Shown piece after piece: positions 42,791-64,000 of a DNA stretch of 64,000 nt (positions are counted from its first letter, which is position 1; each line of letters begins with the position of its first letter). Under the pieces are notes generated by a model, which was not told the DNA's origin, searched no databases, and saw nothing but the letters and a program-made list of their open reading frames with translations. Source of the stretch: Paragonimus westermani. Taxonomy: Eukaryota > Platyhelminthes > Trematoda > Plagiorchiida > Troglotrematidae. The position numbers and the translations under genes were made by a program. Where the stretch lies: positions 17,325 to 81,324 of the forward strand of contig QNGE01003555.1 in NCBI GenBank assembly GCA_008508345.1, written 5' to 3'.

Positions 42791-45700
42791 TAACATTGGC
42801 GGAAATTGGTTCAAGGGTTCTAGGGTGATGGTCACCCAACCATCCCTACTGCATTAGTCAAACAAATGTAATTTTGATTAATGTCTTGACTGTATCCCTT
42901 ATTGAAAACCATTAATTGTTGAATGTATCACACAGGTCACTTAAGCATTGAAAACGTACAGCACGGGGAAGACTAACATTTGTGTCTTGTGACCTCTATG
43001 TATCCTTCTTTTGATAGATTCGAACAGTTTGCCTAAATGCATCATTATTGTGCAATCTCTTATATTCATCAGTCAGATTTTAGCCACACAGAAGGTAATT
43101 CGCTTGCAGCCATCAATAGTTATACCGTTAACAATCGTTAACATGAAACTACCAATCAACTCAACCTCATTTAAGCTTCCCCTCTGACAGAGACCTTGAT
43201 TTTTGAAGAGTTACTGAAGCTACGTTCACCGAGATCTTGCTCCCCAATGATCGTCATTGCATGAAAGACCCACATGCGGTACTTCTCAAAGTTGCCTCTT
43301 TTACCCGTACACCGGTTGTAACAAATGATATTCTGATAATCACACTACATTGTACATTCTTGTTACTTTACTATTTAGCCAACTTTCATTCCAATCGAGC
43401 TGGTAATTTGGTATGTACGTCCCAGTGCTAAATTGACAACTCTCTCCGTACTTCGCTAAACTGATACACTTTCACGGTATACTCTACGATCCATGATCGA
43501 TACACGTAAATGGAGTAATTGTATTGACTGGCTGTCTTCATTATTTTGCATGGTCCAAGAGTGAGAATCAGACAGGATGTTATTCCATTGGACCGTTTTA
43601 GTATCCAGTCCCTCACTTCTGGCATTGTTAGTTCATCTACTGATACACTGAACATTTTGGGATTCATAAGAATTACATCGTCTGTGAAGGAACCCACACC
43701 TCTTTCATCATCGTTTACGTTTCCGAATGAAACGGCAAACCTCCGTCTATCCCTAGATGTTCCACCCTCCTTCGATGGACCGTTACGCGACAGTTTAAAA
43801 AACGGTCCTACCATGTCACATTCCGGAAGAGTTCTTTGGAAAAAAAGATTTCAAGCCCTTCGGAAATCTGTCTTCTGTTGGACAACTCAAGTCGACTGTA
43901 TGGGGCGCATACAAAATTTTCGTGGCAGCTAGAAATGGATACAGACTATTTTCCAGTAGCAGGATTTCAAATGCGCAAACGAACATGTGCATTTACGAAC
44001 GCTCGGGAAACAGCAACACTTCAGTGTAATGCAAAGAGGAGGTGCTATGTGTGTGACGTGATACTTGGTTCAGAGCAGCTTGATAAAAGCCTTTACCAGC
44101 TGCTGGGAAGAAATGCATTGACTCGGTTTAACATGCTATCCACCGTTCACTGATCATAAGCCGTGGATTGCAACTTTCCGCTTGTGTAAGCATCAGTTAC
44201 CAAACTATCGACTTGTTTTGCAACATGGTAGTGTATACCCCACATGCATCGCGTTAGGTCTTGTACACCGTTTAAGTGATTACACTGTCTGAATTATGGA
44301 GCTGACAGACGTCGACAAAGGAGAGTTGGCTGTGCTAAATTCCTCCATCTTCCGTATGCAGTGTAGGTTCAACGACTTGAAGCGTCGGTGACATGTATAG
44401 AGAATACCATCGACTAAAATATTCATGTGTTCAAAACAGCTGATACTGGTTCCATGAATAGAACGAGACGCTAATCTGTCCTGAGGACAGTGACGACAGA
44501 AGAGATGGAAAACGTAGTGGGAGGTTTTATGAGAATGCCATCCCCCATCGAACTGACCGGATTTACCACAACAGCTGTTTATAGAATGACTTGCAAAACA
44601 TGGCTTACAGCCTGCAAGACTAACGTGACTTCTGATGTGATATCAATCGTTTCTGCTCATGATTTGAATCTGACATCACCAAAACAGTTCCAGTCCAGCG
44701 ATCATCCTGCCAGTGAGGTTCTGGTTGTATTCACGCCTACAAGGAGTATTCCCATCGACGTTTGTACATAAAACGCTTGCAATTAAGCGTTGTGTAAGGT
44801 GAACGTTTCCCACATTAATTTTTGATAGATTTTGTGTTGGGAGATGATATCAAAGTAACCTAACCAGGTCACTGGTGAAGGCTAGCAAAATATTTCATCA
44901 AAAAACTGTCGTCCAAATTTTTCCAGTTAAACCAACCCGCATGAGGCATGAAGGTGCGTGCGGCTATCGTGCTAACCCGATGAACCAATCAGAGTGCAAC
45001 GGCTACGGAATTGACCATACCGGGCCTAAACCACTGAACACTGGTTCAACGTGTAGTTGGCTATATTTGTCGACTAACTCATGATATATATTTACGTTCA
45101 TTCCATTCGTTTGTCAGACTGGAAATAGGCTTTACAGTGGGTTCCTACACAGTCGTGTTCTTCCTGAATCCGCGCCAGTAGGTTGGGTGAAGCCGAACAG
45201 GAATCAGAGTATAGCATCCCAGCTGGGATAGAACGTTAGGCAGAGCAAAGGTGCGTTACATCATTCTGCTAACTTGTTCTTTCGTCCTCTGCAGCAGCAC
45301 GCTGATCCGCCATACACGAAAACGCATTAGTCCAAAGACCAGAACCTGCTATTTGTCCAACCACGACACATTACTCGTTTGTAGTATGGTCAGAAACACG
45401 AACTGCTACTTGGTTTCGTGTTTGACAACATTGCCTACCTCATAGGCATCACTTATTTAGCATCCATATTATTTCGATCTACTCATGGGCAGTCACGTAA
45501 ACGTACCGGAGAGATTTGTTCCAATGCCGCTATTAATGGAGCATGCCGTCGTGTAAGCTGTGTACATCGAATACATATGACGGGTTCTCATACTACTGTG
45601 GTAACCGGTTTTCATAACGAACCTATTAGAAACCACCCTGATGTGGAATAAGATAAATTAGGAAGAAGATACGTGGAGGTTGAACGGGCAGAATGACAGG

Positions 45701-46425
45701 TAGATACTCCAACTTCATGAAATTGAGGAGCTGTGACCGATTCTGATTAAATTTAGCCTGGATATCTATAAACTGACATATATGACAGAAAGCTCATTCA
45801 TATACATCATAATCTAATAGATTACATTGAATAACTTAATCAGGTTCCATTGTTCTGCCTAGCCTGATATATGTCACCTTATTGTGGATGGTGTGTTCGA
45901 CTTTGGTTCAATTCTCTTCTAAAAGAGGGTTTGAACAGACCGGAGAACCAATGGCTTGTAGCTGGGCCCACAAACCACAAGCCACTGATAACGGTTCTCG
46001 TCTTTTGATAACTAGGTGTGTGCTCATTTGTGCTTGTTACTGGAAAAATCATGCTAATTTCCGTATCTATATCCCACATTGAATATATGATATAGGAAAT
46101 TACGGTTTGACAAAAATCACACGCATTATTCTGTTCTCGTTTGGTTAATTCACTTTTATACATGACTGAGTCGTTGGTCCGTACGTGTTCGTCTGTTCCT
46201 CTCTTGTAAACTTGTTATGAAACGGCTCCCGTTGGGGATAGTTTGATGTTACCATCATGTTAGTGTTCGAAAAACAACACAAGCAAGAGGCATATGTACG
46301 GTAAATTTATATTCATCCTTTGAAAGAACTGTGAGGTAGTTTTGTTTTAAAGTATTTCACAATCGAGCTGAATAATGCACGTAGTTGGCTAGATTGTTTC
46401 CAATTCCAGCGACTGATCCATGAAA
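42791..46425. other. No recognised feature
   Basis: 43428-43932 is open on both strands (128 codons each way), which may be chance. No motif found. The lower part is downstream of the Ovo-like gene and may hold its 3' UTR (just below 46426). Confidence 0.4.
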
Positions 46426-46793
46426 TCAATACACATGGGCTGGAAGGCAATGTTGACGAATTGCATGGGTTGCCTGAGTAGGAGCTGGGGGGTTGTGCTT
46501 CAATACGGTATCGAATGGAATCTTATTCAACAGGGCCATTGGTGTCAGATGAACGGAAGCAGATCCGTCCAATTGTTTCTCTGTCGAGGTGGTCATCGTA
46601 TTATGTGAGTGTCGGCAGTATTGATCTAGCTCTTGTGTGTTGTACCCACACTCCTCACAAATGTACAGTTTTGTCCTTCTCTCTTTGAATGCATACGACA
46701 GTGGCAAACCGTGGACCTTGCGACAATGGGATTCGAGCGAACATCGTTGGGTGAATGCCTTGGTACATTCAGAACATTTGTAGGGACGTACTC
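46426..46793 (-). CDS. ovo: Ovo/OVOL-like zinc-finger protein, last exon (fingers 3-4)
   Basis: DNA-binding transcription factor of the Ovo/Shavenbaby family, which acts in the nucleus in germline and epithelial differentiation in other animals. The exon starts after a TTCTCGCAG acceptor in phase 1 and reads VRPYKCSECTKAFTQRCSLE then SHCRKVHG (finger 3, C-x2-C-x12-H-x4-H). Next come the family-specific YAFKERRTKLYICEECGY and finger 4, whose His pair is closely spaced (H-x-H), a degenerate finger as in other Ovo proteins. A non-conserved tail of about 60 residues (ending CLPAHVY) leads to the stop. FTQRCSLESH and KERRxKxYxCEECGY are diagnostic for OVOL. Orthology within the family is inferred from these motifs only. 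Confidence 0.92.
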
Positions 46794-57373
<10,580 letters not shown>

Positions 57374-57410
57374 TGATGATGATGACGATGATGATGATGT
57401 TGATGATGAT
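57374..57410. repeat. (GAT)n trinucleotide repeat, imperfect
   Basis: GATGATGATGACGATGATG and similar units for about 37 bp, interrupted by single substitutions. Confidence 0.9.
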
Positions 57411-57849
57411 GGGCAAGGTCACCATATAAACAAACAGCCTAGCTCGACCGCATTTCGCTTGAATTGAATCTAACCGAATCAAGTAAAATGAGATAACCAA
57501 GAATATCAGCTAGCTGACACAGCTCATCGACATGAGATGCTGACCCTGCCTTTATGCTTTGCAAGCGGATTCGTCTCCCCAATTCATTTTACAGCTAACC
57601 AGTACCCAGTAACACATTAACGCATTACCGCTGTTTGACAAAAAGATGTCAAACCAATTTTGAGGTCCTGTGTCCTAGAAGCTTGGCTCGAATCGTCTTT
57701 AACTGTTGACATTTTGAAGGATTTATAGTACACAATCAAAGTGCTGTCAACATCAACCGCCTGCTGCTTTCTAATTCTGTGATTATGGACGAATCACAAC
57801 CTCAGCTGCGCAATCAAACACGAGACTCAGGGTTTTCAAAGAGTCACCA
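57411..57849. other. No recognised feature
   Basis: The last 70 bp may be decayed upstream LINE sequence. Confidence 0.35.
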
Positions 57850-58125
57850 GCTTCTGTGCCACGAACTGAAGAAGTTGGCTTTCGCACTAATCTATCTGGC
57901 TTAACCGCTACAATATGTGCATGCCGGAGGAATATCAGCTACCTCTGTTTGTCTTTCCCCAAATGCGAAGTAATGCACATTCGTCGCCGGTTACGCACTG
58001 AGCAACCTTTCAGGAGGTGGAATACTGGGTGGTACTACACACAAGACATTCTTGGGACTGATCTTTCGACGAATTCTTTGACACGTCTGACCCCCAGAAT
58101 GCGTCAGTTATTGAACTACTGTTGA
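57850..58125 (+). pseudogene. CR1/Jockey-like LINE RT fragment C
   Basis: LCLSFPKCEVMHIRRRLRTE followed by WYYTQDILGTDLSTN matches the LSLNxxKCxVMHIG block and the TQxxKDLGVxxSxxL block of CR1/Jockey RT, which follow the YADD active site. The open frame ends shortly after, and neither the active site nor the C-terminus can be found. Confidence 0.55.
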
Positions 58126-61100
58126 CATGTGGAATGTGATCTTATTTTGATTAGCAAATTATTACATCAGCCATCGGATTCTCCAGAGCACATTCTTGAG
58201 CTTAATTCGAGGCACTGAAATAAACTGCTGAGGGTGCATTACCAGATGTCACCAAAAATACAGTCAACAATTTTTCGTTGGCAGGGTATGTCAAATCCAG
58301 AGGACCATGCTTGAATCTGTTGTAATAACGTCATCGGCAGCCTAATTGGGCTAAGGTATGGCGCATACATCAATCAGGCAACGTGCCCAACTGGAAGTGG
58401 TGTTTGATCTCCGATAACTGTTGTCGTCAACTGGTTACTGCTTCAAAGCTCATGCCGGCGCTATCTATTGCCTTCTGTGTGTAAGTTTCACGTCGAATCC
58501 TGCAGTTCTTGTTACTGTCGCGCCTACTATTTCTGAAACGGAAGGCTTTATTTCTTCATCGTCTTCCGTATGTTTTTCGCTTTTACTCTTGGCTGGTATT
58601 GCAAGCTTCTTCCCATACCTTTTATTTGCCAGACAGTCCCGTTTAATGACCCCAGGAACGAATTATGTTTGCCAACAGAAGTGAACTGCTTTTAGAAAGG
58701 AAGCTGACAAGTTTGTGGTTTGTTTTTTATCCCTGTCACTTTTGTCACTCTTGCCATGGTAGCACCGCATCCACTCCTATTGGCGTACTCAATATCCACC
58801 ACTTATACGTAGTTCCCGGAAGCCTGCTTCATTACATCATAATAATTACCGTTGGTTGTGGCCCCCTCTCGTTCACCTCTTTTCCAGGTTGCACCATAAA
58901 CGTTCAAAACGACTGAAATCTGGTTGTGTAAATGCGCCTTGGCTGCGTGAACTCGATATGCAAGTGCAATCCCGCCATCGAAGAGAGTTGCCATCCGGAA
59001 CAACCTCTTCACCATACCACTTCTCCGGAGTGCTGTGTGCTACATTGAGTTTTCTACACCCGACCACATGGGTGACTATTTAACCTCAGTTACGATCATG
59101 TGGTACCTCTAATGGTCAGTGATAATATCCCAGTCGCAAACGCAGACATTCTTTCATTCTGTCCTGGAAACAAGGACGAACGCGAAAGTTCTATCTAAAG
59201 GCAAATGTCGATTAAAATATTTTCTGGATTGAACGCAGCCACCCATTGGGTGCTCGGTTTGAAGTAATCACATGACCGGCTGTCGATCAGAGCACACGTT
59301 TGCATCGGTTGTTGGGACTCTAGGAGAATGGTTCTCAAAATTGCTGTGCTTATCGCCTGCTTAGCATCTTAACAACAGCCTCATCGTTCCCTTGGCTCAA
59401 CATGCATTAAGTGAATATTAAAGTCATAACGGTGACAACTAAGCTCACAACCAACATAATGGTTAAGTTTAGCACAACCGTATCGCTTAAACAACTTCAA
59501 GCTGGCAATCACTCAGAACTCTACGACTTTCCTATTAAAACATTTGGAGTGCCTTTCTGTTAACCTCCTTCTGTCCACTTTCTCTGTATCACACCTGAAA
59601 GACATCCTGTGACCCCTCAGGTGGTAATATCGTCCATTTTAGGAAAATACATTTGGAAATCGTGTGAGTGATTAGCTTTAGTTCAGAAGCGACCAGATAG
59701 TCAGATCAAACGTGACCACAGATTAGCGAGTGGACTGTATGTAACGAAATGGCCCAATTTCGTCGGATTTCAATTCATCGATCCTTGTCACCACCCTGAA
59801 TACGACTGTGTTTTTATCCGACTTTAGCTGAGCAACTAGGAAGGACGATCCAACAAAAATTATAGTGAGATTGCTCGAGAACGTTTGCACTGTTGTGAAT
59901 TTATATGCACAGTACTTGAAAAGTTGAATTCAGTCCCAAAAAATGACAGCTCAAGAGTGGTACTACAACAGTTACAAGCAAATTAATCGGCAACCTGAAC
60001 AAACACGCATTCACAAGGGACTGAGATTTGTGCATTTTGGCTCTCACTATCCCTCCAAGAGTTGTGTTTGTTTCTGAGTTCGGTGTGGTTGCGAAGAACA
60101 ATCAATACAGTTTAGAACCATCTCGTTCACAACATTTCATTTTTGACACGTCCGCTGGTGATTAGTTATTCAGTCAACCAAGGCTTAGTATTAGTAAGGA
60201 AGTGACAGCTGTCTCGGGCTTTTCTAATTTAACCATCGTCGGTGTATTCAAACGGAAACAGCTAGAAAATGAATTACATAAAACACGAATGAGTGTTATG
60301 TTTCGTGAGCAACCGGGTGTTAACAGATTAGAAGTGCAGCAATACCTAGATAAAAATACAAGGGTATATATTGAAGTTACTTTTTTGACCCTTAAGTAAC
60401 CGGCATTGTTCTATACGTAAGGTGTGTGATAGTGTAAACTTGTCCAAACCGTGGTAACGGCCAGTCCAGGTGACTCGGGTTCGAACTCATTATAGTGTGA
60501 TTGTTAGTCCATGCGGAATCAAGGGGTTTCAATGCTTTCGGTACTACACACGGAGCTAAAATGCCCCTCAGGGATGCCAAACTTCAGAGAAGGAAACGTT
60601 TGACATATACTAACGGAGGGGACACTAGGTTGAAGCGTCTACTTTGGGTACGCCTGTCGTATAATCTCATCGCTATGATAACTTCAGCGTTCGTACAGTA
60701 TATGACGTGGTATTTTTGGTCCGGGTTTACTCTGCGTCACATTATCACTTAAATGGCAGTTATGTCCTACAACTTCCACATGATCGCAGCTGCGATGTGC
60801 AAATGGACACCAAGTGCCCATTGACATAATCAAGTTGGATGAGCTTGGGATTTTGAAACTACGGTAATTCAAATGGTATATGCCAAAGACATCGAAAACA
60901 AGCAGAAAATCTGTGTGGAAGTGCACATAACAATTTCAACTGCACAGTATTCGAGCATATACTCTTGGAGAAGTGCTCCAATAAACCACAACTGATAGAC
61001 AGGACCGTCTGCTTCTACAGACTGTGACAGCCATGCTGACTGGGCAACAGCAACTTTATCACCTGTTGATAATGACGAATTTTAGGTTCCGTACACTTGG

Positions 61101-61705
61101 GTTTACTAAGTGGACTGCACGGATGTCGCTGTCCCAACAGGTCACGTAAACACTCTCAGTCTGAGGAGACCAACAGTCTTGACAAGTGAGTTGTTCATTT
61201 CCGTGACTTAATTTCCACTGATTAACTACTGTGAAGTACGGTTAGCACTCAATGTCACCGCAGCTTTGCACCGGTCTGGGATCGTGGATACTCAGTGATG
61301 CCGTTGACGTTGCTGCACAAGTGGCAGTACTCTCTAGGCCTATCTCAAACCCGTTGTTCTGCCATCCGCTGCATGCTACTTAATTCCGACCTGAAATGTA
61401 GGCATTTGAGGGAGGGGTAAATAAACATGTGCGGTAGTACGTACGTATACATTTCTGTATAGTTTGTACACGTGGATCAGATTGCAATTAAAAGGGAAGA
61501 GAATTTAGTCAATGTCATTACTGTTATGATCATTGGCAATTCGGATACTGCTGTTGTGGTTGCTGTTAGCGCAGTGTCGTGCTGGTAGAATTAATTTGCT
61601 CTAATGCTATGAAAAAGACTATCAACATTTAATCAGTTATTCTAGCCAACATTTTAAAATGCGAATTAAACACTACACGTGTACAGATTTTCATTGTCTG
61701 CTTAC
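58126..61705. other. No recognised coding feature; isolated box B-like site
   Basis: 60476-60487 (CGGGTTCGAACT) is a near-perfect tRNA box B, with GTGGTAACGGCCAG upstream, so a decayed tRNA-derived SINE is possible. The open frame at 58421-58684 (+) is hydrophobic (a possible membrane segment) but unrecognised. No homeobox was found on the - strand downstream of the 61706 exon. Confidence 0.35.
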
Positions 61706-62266
61706 TGTTGGTCTGTCATCTGGTTCTCGGGAGTTACAATTGTCAACAGCATATAATTTAGCTTTCTGCGAAGGCCAACTTGTTGAATTTCGTTTTGAAA
61801 CAATTTTTGTCATTTCCTTCCTTGAATCAGTTGATGTCCGATACTGTCGTTTTATTCGATGACTATCCGGCTGCGACTGAGTTTTGATCGCTGTTCGCGT
61901 CGGGCAGTCAGAGAATTTGAAAGTGCCCTGCTCTCGAGTCTGATGTCTATCCTGATTTGACTCACAGATCATATCATACCCGTCCTCATTTGAGATTGTC
62001 ACATTTTGTTTCGGTTCTTTTGGTCCATCCTGCAGTGAATCAATGCCTAATATGGTCTGTATTCCAAATTTCAGTCCTCCACTTTTTGCACGGCTCCATT
62101 CTGCTCTGGGACTCACAGTTTTGCTTGCATCATCGGTCGTGTCGGAAGCCGTAGAAGAGAGCCAATCAGGTGAGTTGAACAAGTCTATGGGAGTTGATCC
62201 GAGGTTGCACCAAGCGGTTCGTTGAAAAACTAATTGTCTTATCAAATCTAAATTACTACAAGTCAT
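61706..62266 (-). CDS. Probable first coding exon of a transcription factor with eh1-like motif
   Basis: The ATG at 62266-62264 has A at -3 and opens a 187-codon frame that ends in phase 0 at a GTAAGC donor (CCAACA|GTAAGC). Beyond the donor the frame stops after four more codons, as expected for an intron. The protein is polar with a short motif, LKFGIQTILGIDS, at about residues 64-76. FGIQxILG resembles the eh1/octapeptide repressor motif (Groucho-binding) near the N-terminus of homeobox proteins such as Vsx (FGIQEILG) or Tlx (FGIDQIL). No homeodomain is visible before the Ovo exons on the same strand, so it could belong to a gene with distant exons or be the N-terminal exon of the Ovo-like gene. 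Confidence 0.45.
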
Positions 62267-64000
62267 TTTGGGTGAGAATCGTATGTATGACGGCAAATCT
62301 TTGGCCTGTCGTTGACTGACTTGTTGCGCTCATTCATCAGAAAGACGGGTTGATATATATTCATTCATGTTGTATCAGTGTCAAAGCTAGTCAAAATAGG
62401 TGTAACGGACGCGACAGCAAAACACACTCAACAGCACAAACAACCACCGCATGAAAAGGTGTCAGAATTATGTGCGCTGTTTCATAGCAGAACCTGGTTC
62501 ACAGGGTCCTCTCACAGTGGTTAGTAAGCATCACGAGTAACGACTTCACAGTCAAGGTGTGGGTAGGTAGGTGTGTGCGTCTCTGTGCTTGTGTCGATCA
62601 CTCACTCTCTATCTCTCCTGTTCTCTCATTCTTCCTTCTCACCAGAACCTTATCCGTTTCAGACAAACACTCAGAATAAAGGTTTTCACTCCGCAACCAA
62701 CCCCACGATGCATCGGATGTGAGTTCAGACAGCGCAGCGTTTACTGCGCTCAACGTGAAACCGACAGCACGTGAGACAGAAAGGGCTAGATAGGGAGCAC
62801 GTGGTATACAACCTAACATGATTATAGTTCTCACCCCCTTTCTTCCGTTCTCCACCAATCCGAATTTGCGGACTGACTAACATCTACCCTAATCTCACCG
62901 ATTCGGTTGCTAATTCTGGCGTCCTCCCCAAGCATGTAACCTTCACTGGTCAAGTCTATGTTTTCATGTAGAACATTCCCAGCTGGTGAACACAAGACAG
63001 AATTCAATTTCAATCTCATTTGGAGGCTGGAACAATAGCAGTAACACGTGATTGATCCTCATTAGGAAAGTGGAAATTGGTCGAGCCTTGATGTTTATGT
63101 AAAAAAAATAGTGTTCAGCCAACAGAACTGTTTTTGGCAGATTCTCATCGTTGGCTGATACAAGTGTGTCAACGTAAGTAACAGTAAAAGAATTACGGTA
63201 CAAAAATGGAACGAGGGAGAAAGCTAACGAATGAAACACAAGCACGACATTGTTGTGATTGTGAACACCAAGGAGACAGGATTTAGATAGACAGTACTTC
63301 CTGAGATTGGTTGGAGGGAAGAGATCCTATGGACGCCTGGGGTTGGATGTATGCGCTTGACCATGGTAATCCTGAACTGTGAACAAACAGTTTTTGAAAA
63401 CAATTCCGTGGCGGTTAATCGGATTACAGGCGCTTTGGTCATATACACCACGAACCACTTAAAGAATCACGATGCAGTGGCCGGAGCACAATAAACTCTG
63501 TCAAACATATCCTCCGTGTCAATGTGTTATTTACAGTCAACCGGATGAACACGGTTGGATGGACTGATGTTTTCTGATAATCCAGAACAAACCAACGCCT
63601 GGTAGTCTGCATAAATTCTTTCAGTTAGACAACCAACAATCAATCTGCAGTGATCCACAGAAACACCCAACTCAGTACATTTAGAAAGAGGCGGACTTAT
63701 TAGACATACCTTCTTTTCAAAAATAGAGCGATACAGCTCGCTTTAAATGAATTATGGTAATAGGACTTTTAGCATAACAGATACTGCTGAAAACAACAGT
63801 TAGCGACTTAGAAAGCAGCACCGTTGTCGAACCCTATTTGAATGTCAATTATCAACATCTACTGAGGCTCATAGTGGTATTCGTTGGATGTTTTTGATTA
63901 TGCATTCCTCAGGATAGGCGTTAATAATGAAAATCTGCGGTTAAGTTCAAGTTGAACCTCACTCATACTTGATCGCAGCCTTCGCATTCAGATAGACTTT
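62267..64000. other. Upstream region; no recognised feature
   Basis: It probably includes the 5' UTR and promoter of the - strand exon at 61706-62266, with a CT-rich tract at 62580-62640. Open frames on both strands up to 93 codons show no recognisable motif. Confidence 0.35.

Overview
The window looks like a repeat-rich flatworm genome, most probably a digenean trematode. This is an inference from four things: very short introns (34-56 nt) in one gene beside a 7.6-kb intron in another; abundant decayed Penelope-like (PLE), RTE, CR1/Jockey-like and Gypsy retroelements; PLE-type hammerhead ribozyme motifs; and TA microsatellites. The species cannot be named from sequence alone. Most of the 64 kb is non-coding or dead transposon sequence. 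The two N tracts (a single N at 28028 and a 245-N gap at 37932-38176) show that this is a draft assembly.

Two host genes are clear. (i) On the + strand at 7863-8544 there is a SMAP-type ArfGAP zinc-finger gene with tiny introns, one of which seems to need a GC-AG splice pair; its 3' end is uncertain (two models). (ii) On the - strand at 46426-54589 there is an Ovo/OVOL-family C2H2 zinc-finger gene, with fingers 1-2 and fingers 3-4 in separate exons 7.6 kb apart. A third likely coding exon is on the - strand at 61706-62266; it carries an eh1/octapeptide-like motif (FGIQTILG) and could start a transcription-factor gene, or even be an upstream part of the Ovo-like gene. Weaker coding-like segments are at 18456-20027 (+, cysteine-rich) and 23108-23714 (-).

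Layout: 60-500 RTE tail; 709-1325 unknown transposon relic; 1364-1700 TA-rich duplicated unit; 2113-2304 41-bp tandem repeat; 3720-4205 Gypsy integrase relic; 4810-5590 and 5830-7135 two adjacent CR1/Jockey-like RT relics; 7863-9320 ArfGAP gene with a hammerhead-bearing 229-bp insertion; 10440-13162 RTE element with an intact YADD box but broken frames; 15454-15916 foldback element with outward-facing TATA boxes; 16206-16570 RT relic; 17685-17944 inverted PLE-end-like repeat; 23880-24790, 31360-32090, 35290-35760 and 37193-37931 decayed PLEs of one clade; 26899-28831 an 803-bp-arm inverted repeat with an N at its inner edge; 29142-31108 Gypsy fragments; 35915-36430 tRNA-derived SINE copies; 41093-42790 a nearly complete PLE of a second clade followed by a decayed hammerhead; 57850-58125 LINE fragment. 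The rest shows nothing I can support.

The most interesting signals are the two hammerhead ribozymes (8628-8668 and 41093-41134), the large palindrome, the divergent-promoter foldback element and the GC-AG intron that restores the ArfGAP zinc-finger spacing.
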